Below, piece after piece: positions 25,638-33,647 of a stretch of DNA of 64,000 nt. The DNA is taken from NCBI RefSeq assembly GCF_003710825.1, contig NZ_RHHQ01000008.1:124001-188000 (forward strand), in the 5' to 3' direction. Numbering within the stretch: the stretch's first letter is position 1; each line of letters begins with the position of its first letter. The notes beneath the pieces were generated by a model. The model had not been told where the DNA came from and searched no databases. It was given only the letters and a program-made list of their open reading frames with translations. Position numbers and translations under genes: made by a program. This stretch comes from Brevibacillus fluminis (GTDB lineage: Bacteria > Bacillota > Bacilli > Brevibacillales > Brevibacillaceae).

Positions 25638-27761
25638 TTAGAGCACCCATTCCTCCGCCGGTTTGTACGGACCGGCCGTTTCCTTCTGCCTTCTCTCCGT
25701 CATTTCAATCGCCAGCTGTGTAAAGTACATTTGGCTGTTGATCAAAGGCACGCTTTCCCCCGGCTGCACATGGTGATAAATGCCGTTCGAATCGAGCTCA
25801 CGTGCCTTTGTATTATCTAATAAATAAACGTGCAGAATGTCGACCACTCGCTGTACCAGATCGCTTTGCTCAATCGGGAACAGCAGCTCCACGCGACGGT
25901 CCAAATTGCGGGTCATCCAGTCCGCACTGGACAAATAAACGCGCGGGTTGCCGCCATTGGCAAAGTAAAAGATGCGGCTATGCTCCAAATAATGGTCGAT
26001 GATGCTGCGTACGCGAATATTTTCGCTCACGCCTGGTATGCCTGGTCGCAAGCAGCATATCCCACGCACGATCAAATCGATCTGCACGCCTTTTGAGGAA
26101 GCCTCATACAACGCCATAATGATTCTCTCATCGGTGAGCGAATTCATTTTTGCGATGATCCGCCCTGGCTTTTCCTCCGTATGTGTTTCGATCTCCCGCT
26201 TGATCATGTCCAAATACTTGCGGCGCAGCCCTTTCGGCGCGGCCTCCAGCTTGCGCCATTCAGGCGGCTCGGAATAACCGGACAGATCGTTGAACAGCGC
26301 GGACGCGTCGACACCAAGATCAGGATTGCTTGTGAACAAGCCGAGGTCGGTATACAGCCGTGCCGTGCTGTTATTGTAATTGCCTGTGCTTAAGTGAACA
26401 TAGCGGCGAATGTTATCGCCTTCCTTGCGCACGACAAGCGTAATTTTGCAGTGTGTCTTCAAGCCAACCAAACCGTAAATGACTTGGCAGCCCGATTTTT
26501 CCAGCTGACGCGCCCAGTTGATGTTGTTTTCTTCATCAAAGCGCGCTTTCAATTCTACCAGCACTGTTACTTGCTTACCTTTTTCAGCCGCACTTGCCAG
26601 TGCTTTGATGATCGGCGAGTCACCGCTGACACGATACAAGGTTTGCTTGATCGCGAGCACATTCGGATCATCCGCCGCTTTCGTCACGAAATCGACGACA
26701 CAATCAAACGACTCAAACGGGTGATGCACCAAAATGTCCTGTTCAGAGATCGCCTCGAAAATGTCGTCCTCCCCGATCAGATCGGCTGGCGGCTGTGGCT
26801 GGTTTGTTTCGTTGCGGAGATGCTCAAATCCTGGGAATTGGACAAAGCTGAAAAATTTGGTCAGGTCGATCGGGCCCTCGATCGGATAAATATCGCGGTT
26901 ATGGACTTCAAGCGCTTCCTGAAGAATCGACCTTACATCTTCATCCATCTGACCGTCGATCTCCAAGCGAACGGCTGAACCCCATTTTCGCTTGCGCAAT
27001 TCCTTTTCGATTTCCTTCAACAAATCTTCGGCGCCCTCTTCATCCAGCGACATATCCGCGTTGCGCGTAATACGAAACGGATAGACGGAGCTGATTTCAT
27101 TTCCTTTAAACAAACGATTGCTATATTTCTTAATAACATCTTCCAATAGTATGAAAACCTTACCCACCGGGCTAGGAAGTTCAATATATCGTGACAAAAC
27201 TGCGGGTACCTGCACGACGGCAAATACCTTTTTGCTGGATTTTGCTTTTTTGCGTTCCAGCATCACAGCCAGATTCAAGCTTTTGTTCAACAAAAGCGGA
27301 AACGGCCGGCTTTGATCGACCGCTAACGGGGTTAACACCGGATAAATATGATTGTCAAAATAACTATCGATAAAAGCTTCCTGCTCTTCGGACAATTGTT
27401 CCAGCTTTACAAAGTAAATGCCTTGCTCCTCCAGTGCCGGGATGATTTCCTCCCGAAAGCAACGGTACTGGCGCTCCACCATTTGGTGGGTACGAACATT
27501 GATCATACGCAATTGTTCCTTGGCCGTAGCTCCTGACGGGTCTGGCTTCTGGAATCCTGCCTTCACCTGGTCCTTCAGCCCTGCCACCCGAACCATGAAA
27601 AACTCATCCAAATTCGATGAAACGATCGACAAAAATTTCAGACGCTCCAGCACCCGATTTGATTCGTCCAATGCTTCTTCCATCACGCGAGCATTAAACG
27701 CCAACCAACTCATTTCACGGTTAATAAAATACTCCGGATGAAGAAAATCTCGTTCTTCCAC
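25638..27761 (-). CDS. ppk: Polyphosphate kinase 1
   Basis: Reversibly transfers the ATP gamma-phosphate to polyphosphate. 707 residues from GTG 27761 (GGGGGAG 6 bp upstream), the usual Ppk1 length; the upstream frame extension lacks a start signal. Domain order: N domain (YFINREMSWLAFNARVMEEA), head domain, and two phospholipase-D-like C domains with VIKQTLYRVS-type motif (LAIKQTLYRVSGDSPI), the catalytic-His region GLKTHCKITLVVR and HLSTGNYNNSTARLYTD. It lies downstream of phoU with a 108-bp gap that may hold its own promoter. Confidence 0.95.
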   Translation of the reverse strand: MEERDFLHPEYFINREMSWLAFNARVMEEALDESNRVLERLKFLSIVSSNLDEFFMVRVAGLKDQVKAGFQKPDPSGATAKEQLRMINVRTHQMVERQYRCFREEIIPALEEQGIYFVKLEQLSEEQEAFIDSYFDNHIYPVLTPLAVDQSRPFPLLLNKSLNLAVMLERKKAKSSKKVFAVVQVPAVLSRYIELPSPVGKVFILLEDVIKKYSNRLFKGNEISSVYPFRITRNADMSLDEEGAEDLLKEIEKELRKRKWGSAVRLEIDGQMDEDVRSILQEALEVHNRDIYPIEGPIDLTKFFSFVQFPGFEHLRNETNQPQPPADLIGEDDIFEAISEQDILVHHPFESFDCVVDFVTKAADDPNVLAIKQTLYRVSGDSPIIKALASAAEKGKQVTVLVELKARFDEENNINWARQLEKSGCQVIYGLVGLKTHCKITLVVRKEGDNIRRYVHLSTGNYNNSTARLYTDLGLFTSNPDLGVDASALFNDLSGYSEPPEWRKLEAAPKGLRRKYLDMIKREIETHTEEKPGRIIAKMNSLTDERIIMALYEASSKGVQIDLIVRGICCLRPGIPGVSENIRVRSIIDHYLEHSRIFYFANGGNPRVYLSSADWMTRNLDRRVELLFPIEQSDLVQRVVDILHVYLLDNTKARELDSNGIYHHVQPGESVPLINSQMYFTQLAIEMTERRQKETAGPYKPAEEWVL

Positions 27762-27869
27762 CGGTTTCTCCCCCTTTTTTGCACAAACAACCAATTGCCG
27801 TTTATATGCTCTAGTATCTATGATACCTGAACGCATCTTTTCTTCAACTATCTATTTTGGGGAGATTTG

Positions 27870-28529
27870 TCATTTGTTCAAATCTGTCATTTGTCCGGTC
27901 TTCATGTACACGATCCATTCACAAATGTTCGTCACATGGTCGGCGATGCGCTCCAAATACTGAGCGACAAGCAGCAGATGCGTCCCTTGGTTGATCGCTT
28001 GCGGCTTGTTGCTCATTACCTCGATCAAATCGCGGAATATGGTAGAGAACAGCTTGTCGACAACATCGTCGCGCAGGGCGATCTCTGCTGCTGCCTCCGT
28101 ATCGCGAATAATGTATGCATTCAGGCTATCTCGTACCATCGCTTTTACATGATCCGCCATGAGCGGAATATCGATCAGCGGTTTTACATATTGCTCATTC
28201 ATTAAGCGGCGCGTCGTCTTCGCAATCGCTACGGCGTGGTCGCCCATTCGCTCCAGGTCTGTTACCAGCTTGAGCATGGTCCCCAGTCTGCGCAGATCGC
28301 CTCCAACCGGCTGCTGCAAAGCAATCAGCTGAAAACATCCGCTCTCAATCTCGGCTTCAAGCGAATTGATGACTCCGTCACTCTTGATGACTTCATCTGC
28401 CAGCTGGAGATTTCGCTCTACGAGACTTTTAATGGACTTGTGAATTGCTTCTTCCACCAACGACCCCATCGACAAAAGCTTGCGATGTAGGCTATCAAGC
28501 TGTTCTTCAAAGGTATGTCTGGCAACCAT
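27870..28529 (-). CDS. phoU: Phosphate-uptake and Pho regulator PhoU
   Basis: Cytoplasmic helical-bundle protein linking phosphate transport to PhoR signalling. 219 residues made of two PhoU repeats, with the metal-binding motifs ERMGDHAVAIA and ERIADHVTNICEW plus the N-terminal FEEQLDSLHRKLLSMG. CGAGGGGG precedes the ATG. No pst transporter genes are present next to it; it lies between phoPR and ppk instead, 99 bp after phoR. Confidence 0.95.
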   Translation of the reverse strand: MVARHTFEEQLDSLHRKLLSMGSLVEEAIHKSIKSLVERNLQLADEVIKSDGVINSLEAEIESGCFQLIALQQPVGGDLRRLGTMLKLVTDLERMGDHAVAIAKTTRRLMNEQYVKPLIDIPLMADHVKAMVRDSLNAYIIRDTEAAAEIALRDDVVDKLFSTIFRDLIEVMSNKPQAINQGTHLLLVAQYLERIADHVTNICEWIVYMKTGQMTDLNK

Positions 28530-28628
28530 GATTTTCCCCCTCGGATTTCAACCCATTCTTTCTGACAGTTGAAATCGTACAAGAGAATTGTGTAGCTGAT
28601 TTAAAGTAATTGTATCTTTTACGTAAAA

Positions 28629-30392
28629 TTATTTATCTAGAGGAAACACCAAAATAAAGGTTGTGCCCCTGCCTTCCTCGCTCTGAACGGCGATCTCGCC
28701 ATGCAACGCATCTATCAGATGCTTTACGATCGCCAACCCCAAACCGGTGCCGCCAGAATCGCGAGAACGCGCCTTATCGACGCGATAAAACCGCTCAAAA
28801 ATGCGCGGAATATCCCCTTCTGGAATGCCGATACCCGTATCGGCGACGACGATCGTCACGTTTTGCTCATCCTTGCTGACCTCGACCTTCACCGTCCCGC
28901 CCTCCGGCGTGTAGGCGACAGCGTTCGTGATCAAATTCAGCAAAATTTGATTCATGCAATCGCGATCGCTGATCATGGTCACATCTTTCGCCGCCGGCAT
29001 GATAAACCGCAGCCCTTTACGCTGGATCTGCTCCTGCAAAAGGGAGGCCGTCCCTTCGACAAGCTTGTTGATGTTTACTTCCGTCATGTTTATGACGATC
29101 CGCTTTTGTTCGATTTTGGACAAGTCGAGAATTTCCCTGATCAGCCTGAACAGACGCTCGCTTTCCTCCGAAATGATTTGCAGGAAGTTGCGGCACAGCT
29201 CCTCGTCCTGCATGGCGCCATCAAGCAGCGTCTCCGTAAACCCTTTGATCGAAGTGATCGGGGTGCGCAGCTCGTGCGACACATTGGCGACGAATTCGGA
29301 GCGCATCTTTTCCAGCCTGCGAATTTCGGTAATGTCATGCAGCACCGTCACGACGCCCTTTTTCTCGCCTTTGAAATTGATATAGGGCGCCAGATTCACA
29401 TCCAAAATCCGCTCCTCCGGATAGTAAATATGAATCTCTTCCCGCATTTTTTCACCTGTATCAATGCACTTGTCGATCGATTGGCTGAGAACGAAGTTTT
29501 TCCCCGCCTCTATATGCAGCTTGCCGACCAAATCCTGTCCGGCTGTGCCGAGCAGCTTTTCCACCGCAGGATTCACCAGCATGATGCGGCGCGATTCCGT
29601 CACGAAAATAACCCCGCTAGTCATGTTCGTCAGCACGCCTGACAGTCGTTGTTGGTTCTCAGAAATCTCGTACATCTGCTGTTCAAGGCTAGAAGCCATG
29701 AAATTGATGGCGGAGGCAAGCTGACCGATCTCATCGCTCGCCTTCAAACGCACACGGCTTTCGTACTGACGCTGTGTAATGTTGCGCGCTACACGCGTGA
29801 TCTCCTCGATCGGTTTCGTAATGCTCGAAGCGATGCGCGCGCTGATCAGCGAGCCGATCAAGACCGTCACCAAGAGTCCGGTCAAAAGGCTGTACCACAT
29901 GCTGTGAATCGTATCGGTGATGCTCTCCATGGACATGGCAGAGCGAACTACTCCGACGACCATCCCGTTTTGCTTGATGGGCGTGCTGATATACATCATC
30001 TGATAGCCAAGCGTATCGCTGAATCTCATGGCCATCGCCGTTTCACCCTTCATCGCACTGATGAACTCGGGCCTGTTGGAGTGGTTCTCCATATCGCTTG
30101 GATCATGATTCGTATCGGAGAGCACTTCTCCCTTGGCGTTGATCACCGTCACCCTTGCTTCCGTCGATTGCGTGAAATCATACACCCGTTCCCGTAACTT
30201 CTCATTGTTGTTATAAATGCTCGGATCATGTACCGCTTCCGCAATCAGCAGCGCTTCTTTCCGCAATAAATCAGAGAGCGTCTCCATATAGGAACGCTCC
30301 AGGACTTTGGCAAAAAAACCGCCCAATAACAACAGGACAAATGAGATGAGAATCAGGATGGTAAAGGTTAATTTTAAGCGAAAGCGCGTCAC
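28629..30392 (-). CDS. phoR: Phosphate sensor histidine kinase PhoR
   Basis: Membrane sensor kinase for phosphate limitation, 587 residues. Two membrane spans (about 8-28 and 163-185) flank an extracytoplasmic domain; then HAMP (SITKPIEEITRVARNI), PAS (LTNMTSGVIFVTESRRIMLVNPA), HisKA with His373 in FVANVSHELRTPITSIKGF, and HATPase (NLITNAVAYTPEGG, VADTGIGIPEGD, GTGLGLAIVKHL). GTG start 18 bp after phoP. Domain order and the phoP neighbour match Bacillus PhoR. Confidence 0.93.
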   Translation of the reverse strand: MTRFRLKLTFTILILISFVLLLLGGFFAKVLERSYMETLSDLLRKEALLIAEAVHDPSIYNNNEKLRERVYDFTQSTEARVTVINAKGEVLSDTNHDPSDMENHSNRPEFISAMKGETAMAMRFSDTLGYQMMYISTPIKQNGMVVGVVRSAMSMESITDTIHSMWYSLLTGLLVTVLIGSLISARIASSITKPIEEITRVARNITQRQYESRVRLKASDEIGQLASAINFMASSLEQQMYEISENQQRLSGVLTNMTSGVIFVTESRRIMLVNPAVEKLLGTAGQDLVGKLHIEAGKNFVLSQSIDKCIDTGEKMREEIHIYYPEERILDVNLAPYINFKGEKKGVVTVLHDITEIRRLEKMRSEFVANVSHELRTPITSIKGFTETLLDGAMQDEELCRNFLQIISEESERLFRLIREILDLSKIEQKRIVINMTEVNINKLVEGTASLLQEQIQRKGLRFIMPAAKDVTMISDRDCMNQILLNLITNAVAYTPEGGTVKVEVSKDEQNVTIVVADTGIGIPEGDIPRIFERFYRVDKARSRDSGGTGLGLAIVKHLIDALHGEIAVQSEEGRGTTFILVFPLDK

Positions 30393-30410
30393 CTGAAACC
30401 CTCCTCCCAG

Positions 30411-31106
30411 CTATCCTTCCAGCTTATAGCCAAGGCCTCTCACCGTTTTGATATAGCGCGGATTTTTTGTATCTTCTTCCAGTTTTTCACGCAGATGGCT
30501 GACATGCACGTCCACAATCCGCGAATCACCGACGAAATCATAATTCCAAACCGCGTTCAATAACTGATCGCGCGTCAATACGCGGCCATGGTGGCTCGCC
30601 AAGTAATGCAACAGCTCAAACTCCTTTGGCGTAAGCTCCACTTTTTCTTCACCGCGGAACACTTCATATTTCTCCGGGTACAGCTTGATATTGCCGAACT
30701 CGAGAACGACTTCACCATCGTCACCGCCTGCATCTGGCGCTGCCTGTGTCCGGCGCAAAATCGCCTTCACACGAGCCACTACTTCACGCGGACTAAACGG
30801 CTTGGTCAAATAATCATCCGCCCCAAGCTCCAGGCCAAGGATTTTATCCAGCTCGTCGTCTTTGGCTGTGAGCATCAAAATGGGCGTATTGATCCGGTCT
30901 TGGCGGAGCGTTTTGCACACGTCCATCCCGTCGATTTTAGGCAGCATCAAATCCAATATGATAAAGTCAGGCTTTTCTTGGCTAACCATCTCAAGCGCTT
31001 GCTTTCCATCGTATGCGGACACGACTTCAAACCCTGCCTTTTCAAGGTTGAACTGCAGGAGTTTGGCGATAGATAGTTCATCATCGACAACCAAAATTTT
31101 TGTCAT
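30411..31106 (-). CDS. phoP: Pho regulon response regulator PhoP
   Basis: OmpR/PhoB-family regulator, 231 residues. Receiver with VDDE, phospho-acceptor Asp52 in IILDLMLPKIDG, Thr in MLTAKDDE and YLTKPFS; C-terminal winged HTH with ELTPKEFELLHYLASHHGRVLTRDQLLN and DVHVSHLREKLE. AGGGGG is 9 bp before the ATG. The first gene of phoP-phoR-phoU-ppk-vanW; in B. subtilis phoPR also lies between mdh and polA. Confidence 0.95.
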   Translation of the reverse strand: MTKILVVDDELSIAKLLQFNLEKAGFEVVSAYDGKQALEMVSQEKPDFIILDLMLPKIDGMDVCKTLRQDRINTPILMLTAKDDELDKILGLELGADDYLTKPFSPREVVARVKAILRRTQAAPDAGGDDGEVVLEFGNIKLYPEKYEVFRGEEKVELTPKEFELLHYLASHHGRVLTRDQLLNAVWNYDFVGDSRIVDVHVSHLREKLEEDTKNPRYIKTVRGLGYKLEG

Positions 31107-31130
31107 TTCTACGTACCCCCTAATTGAAAA

Positions 31131-31145
31131 CTTGGCTCAGCCAAG
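31131..31145. promoter_or_regulatory. Palindrome in the phoP leader
   Basis: CTTGGCT-C-AGCCAAG is a perfect inverted repeat 25 bp upstream of the phoP start, followed on the minus strand by TTTTC. It could be an operator or a weak attenuator. In the rest of 31146-31297 I see no convincing promoter or Pho box. Confidence 0.4.
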
Positions 31146-31297
31146 CATTTTGCGGAGCATTGGCTGCATTCATCCGGATAGAAAATGGCATGATGTCCTA
31201 CCTGTGCGAAAAAATGTTCCCTTCCCATTCATTAGTCTGCCAGAAGACAATATGTGATACAAGTAAATTTTCGGTAAATACAGCAGCAACAAACAAC

Positions 31298-31325
31298 AAA
31301 CCACATGACATCTGCCATGTGGTTT
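31298..31325 (-). terminator. Terminator between the nitrilase-like gene and phoP
   Basis: Minus strand AAACCACATG, 8-base loop, CATGTGGTTT, then GTTGTTTGTTG. Perfect 10-bp stem with an imperfect T-rich tail. Confidence 0.65.
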
Positions 31326-31342
31326 ATCCGTCTGAAAAAAAG

Positions 31343-32149
31343 CTATTCGGCAAGCAGCCCGTGCGCTCGATACACCTTTTGCTTGCGATCCGTCAAATAT
31401 TTCATCGGTCGTTCGGCTCTCGACCGCTCTACATCCCCGAGATCGATCGGCACGACGATCAGTTCCTCATTGTTGCTGCCTCTTGCCACATAATCACCAT
31501 CTGGAGAGATAACCCCGCTTTCGCCGAAAAACAGCGTCATCTCCTGTAGTCCGACCGTATTCGCCGCCGCGATGAATAGCTGGTTTTCCAGGCCGCGCGC
31601 GCGCAAATACATCTCCTGATGCTGCTCATAGGGAACATGGTGGGCATTCAGAACGAACAGAAGGGATGCCCCATTTACAGCATAAAGACGGGCCATTTCC
31701 GGAAATTCCACATCATAGGTCATCATCATTCCCATTTTGCCTCCGGGCAACGAGAACAACGGGCAGTGCTCGCCAGCGGTAAAATACGACTTCTCCTTGT
31801 CAAACAAATGGACTTTGCGGTAAACACCCTGCAGCGTGCCATCCTGGTCGATAAAAGCAGCCGAGTTATACATGCTCTCCCTATCGCGCTCCGGAAAGCC
31901 GATAATGACGCCGACGCCGGTCTCCTTGGCTTTTGCCTGGAGTTTTTTGATGCTCTCCCCGTCCGCCGGTTCGGCCAGCTCACGAATGTTTTGCTGAATG
32001 AAATAACCGGATAGAAACAGCTCGGGAAAGAGCACGTAATCCACCTGCTTTTCTTTGCACGCCTGAATCGTCGCCAGGGCGCGGTTCAAATTCAGTTGCT
32101 TATTAAAGGAAGTCACCTTTAATTGTGCCAGCGCAATGGTCACTCTCAT
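31343..32149 (-). CDS. Nitrilase-fold protein lacking the catalytic cysteine
   Basis: 268 residues of the carbon-nitrogen hydrolase superfamily. Glu43 (LFPELFLSG) and Lys112 (YRKVHLF) of the catalytic triad are present. The position of the nucleophile, normally Cys in ICYDxEFPE, is Thr144 (MMMTYDVEFPE); its codon ACC is read directly from the complement of 31718-31720. The remaining fold motifs (RARGLENQLFIAAANTVG, GESGVISPDG) are well preserved, so the protein is not degenerating. Its ATG overlaps the stop of the sigma-54 activator gene by 4 bp (ATGA). It is probably a pseudoenzyme with a binding, sensing or scaffold role tied to that regulator; an altered catalysis cannot be ruled out. Confidence 0.85.
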   Translation of the reverse strand: MRVTIALAQLKVTSFNKQLNLNRALATIQACKEKQVDYVLFPELFLSGYFIQQNIRELAEPADGESIKKLQAKAKETGVGVIIGFPERDRESMYNSAAFIDQDGTLQGVYRKVHLFDKEKSYFTAGEHCPLFSLPGGKMGMMMTYDVEFPEMARLYAVNGASLLFVLNAHHVPYEQHQEMYLRARGLENQLFIAAANTVGLQEMTLFFGESGVISPDGDYVARGSNNEELIVVPIDLGDVERSRAERPMKYLTDRKQKVYRAHGLLAE

Positions 32150-33411
32150 TTCTGTTTCCCATCCTCTTCTCGAAATTCTTTCAGCTTCTTCGCGATTGTC
32201 GACTGGTCAACCCCAAGCGCTTCCGCCACCCGATAGCTGCTTTTATATAAATCGTAGGCTTTTAAAATCAATTCTTTTTCCACAAGCCGTTTTGCTTCTT
32301 TTAATGGAATGATCCCGGTCGTCTCGTTTTTCGGCAAAATGCCGGAAAATTGGGAGTGAAAAGCGGCAGGCAAGTGTTTGACCTGAATCTCGCTCTCCTC
32401 GGCTGTGATGAAGACCCGCTCGATCAGGTTTTCCAGCTCGCGGACATTGCCCGGCCACTCGTGTTGCTTCAGCACCTCTTCCACATCGGGATGAAACGTT
32501 TTGTATATCCCGTATTTTTTTATGCGCTGGGTCAAAAAATGGCGCGCTAAATAAACGATATCTTCTTGCCGCTCACGCAAGGAAGGGATCTCGATCGGCA
32601 CGACGTTCAGCCGATAATACAAGTCCTCGCGAAACTTCTTCTGTGCAACAAGCTCTAGCAAGTCCTGATTCGTTGCGGCGATCACGCGGACATTCACCGG
32701 CACCAAGCGGCTCGATCCAATCGGCCGGATGCTGTTTTCCTGCAAAACCTCAAGCAGCTTTACCTGCAGGTTTAAGGGGAGTTCGCCGATCTCGTCTAGA
32801 AACACGGTCCCTTCATTGGCTGATTCAAAAATTCCTTTTTTTCCACCGCGTTTTCCGCCGGTAAAGCTGCCATGGGAGTAACCGAACAGCTCCGACTCCA
32901 TCAACGCTTCCGGAATCGCACCGCAGTTGACGGAAATGAAGCTCTTGTTCGAGCGGCTACTGTACTTATGGATCAGCTTGGCGATCACGCTCTTCCCGAC
33001 TCCCGATCTACCGAGCAGCAAAATCGTTGAATCGACGTGCGAAATTTTACGCACAATCTCCATGATTTCCAGCATTTTGGGCGAGCGGGCAATCAGTGAC
33101 GCCTCCATCGAGCCGGCATCCGGTTCACCGCTGCCACCTGTCTGGTTCGTGTCTTGCATGCTAACAGCCGTAAGAATTCTGCTCGGCTCCTTCACGATTA
33201 AGAGAAGAAACGGCGCGATCAAAAGCTGACTGATCGCTTCCGATTTCAGCGATGTGATTTTTTTGTGCACGATATTTTTAATGAAAGAAATGCTTTCCTT
33301 ACTAAAGATCGTCTCCAGCAGCTCTTCCTGCTTGCTGCCGAGGACGGAATCGACGGTCATGCCTGCAGAATGCACAAGCCAGTTGTCATGTATTTTGATG
33401 TCTGAAAACAT
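32146..33411 (-). CDS. Sigma-54-dependent enhancer-binding protein with TyrR-type HTH
   Basis: Transcription activator for RNA polymerase with SigL/RpoN. 421 residues from ATG 33411; ATG 33423 and GTG 33426 are alternatives, as the GGGGAG site fits none ideally. The N-terminal domain (1-115) is not one I recognise. The AAA+ domain has Walker A GRSGVGKS, the sigma-54 contact loop reading GSFTGG in place of GAFTGA, Walker B GTVFLDEIGELP, RVIAATNQDL and the R-finger region FREDLYYRLNVVPI. The C-terminal HTH (YKSSYRVAEALGVDQSTIAKKLKEF) is of TyrR type. It is divergent from the PuuP-like gene with a -24/-12 promoter and three palindromes between them. Confidence 0.9.
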   Translation of the reverse strand: MFSDIKIHDNWLVHSAGMTVDSVLGSKQEELLETIFSKESISFIKNIVHKKITSLKSEAISQLLIAPFLLLIVKEPSRILTAVSMQDTNQTGGSGEPDAGSMEASLIARSPKMLEIMEIVRKISHVDSTILLLGRSGVGKSVIAKLIHKYSSRSNKSFISVNCGAIPEALMESELFGYSHGSFTGGKRGGKKGIFESANEGTVFLDEIGELPLNLQVKLLEVLQENSIRPIGSSRLVPVNVRVIAATNQDLLELVAQKKFREDLYYRLNVVPIEIPSLRERQEDIVYLARHFLTQRIKKYGIYKTFHPDVEEVLKQHEWPGNVRELENLIERVFITAEESEIQVKHLPAAFHSQFSGILPKNETTGIIPLKEAKRLVEKELILKAYDLYKSSYRVAEALGVDQSTIAKKLKEFREEDGKQK

Positions 33412-33435
33412 GCGGGTTCCCATCACTCCCCAGCG

Positions 33436-33455
33436 ATAATGATTTTTCGCATTAT
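33436..33455. promoter_or_regulatory. Palindromic activator site 1 (UAS1)
   Basis: ATAATGA-TTTTTC-GCATTAT, one mismatch from the palindrome shared with sites 2 and 3. It overlaps site 2 by two bases (centre-to-centre 18 bp) and lies in the predicted leader of the regulator gene. Confidence 0.6.
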
Positions 33456-33473
33456 AATGATTTATTTCATTAT
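33454..33473. promoter_or_regulatory. Palindromic activator site 2 (UAS2)
   Basis: Perfect inverted repeat ATAATGA-N6-TCATTAT. It covers the -10 box of the regulator's own predicted promoter, so binding should autorepress. Confidence 0.65.
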
Positions 33474-33496
33474 ACCAAATAGTAACATAGTAAAAA
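33469..33496 (-). promoter_or_regulatory. Putative sigma-A promoter of the activator gene
   Basis: Minus strand -10 TATAAT at 33474-33469, preceded about 16 bp upstream by a weak -35 (TTTTTA). The -10 box lies inside palindrome 2. Confidence 0.45.
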
Positions 33497-33524
33497 GGCT
33501 TAAAACCTTTTATACTACAATCAA

Positions 33525-33544
33525 ATAATGATTTTTTTCATTAT
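33525..33544. promoter_or_regulatory. Palindromic activator site 3 (UAS3)
   Basis: Perfect ATAATGA-N6-TCATTAT, centre 71 bp (about seven helical turns) from site 2 and roughly 85 bp upstream of the predicted sigma-54 start, a usual enhancer distance. Confidence 0.65.
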
Positions 33545-33593
33545 TCCTCCACATTATAGACGTGAAATGTACGCTTTCGCAATCTTTTCGTAT

Positions 33594-33609
33594 TGGCACG
33601 TAATTTGCT
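33594..33609 (+). promoter_or_regulatory. Sigma-54 (-24/-12) promoter of the PuuP-like/amidase operon
   Basis: TGGCACGTAATTTGCT matches the full consensus TGGCACRNNNNTTGCW with the correct GG-to-GC spacing. The transcript would start near 33620, 28 bp before the ATG. Confidence 0.88.
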
Positions 33610-33647
33610 TATTAAAGATTTCGAAAATAAAACAAGGAGGGAACAAC

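Noticed and set aside
31146..31297. PhoP-box repeats (TTAACA-like) upstream of phoP
   Set aside because: I looked for tandem TTHACA hexamers with 5-bp spacing and found only weak partial matches, not enough to call a site.
33528..33647. Upstream start of the PuuP-like gene at 33528
   Set aside because: This ATG lies inside palindrome 3 and upstream of the sigma-54 promoter, so it would not be in the mRNA.
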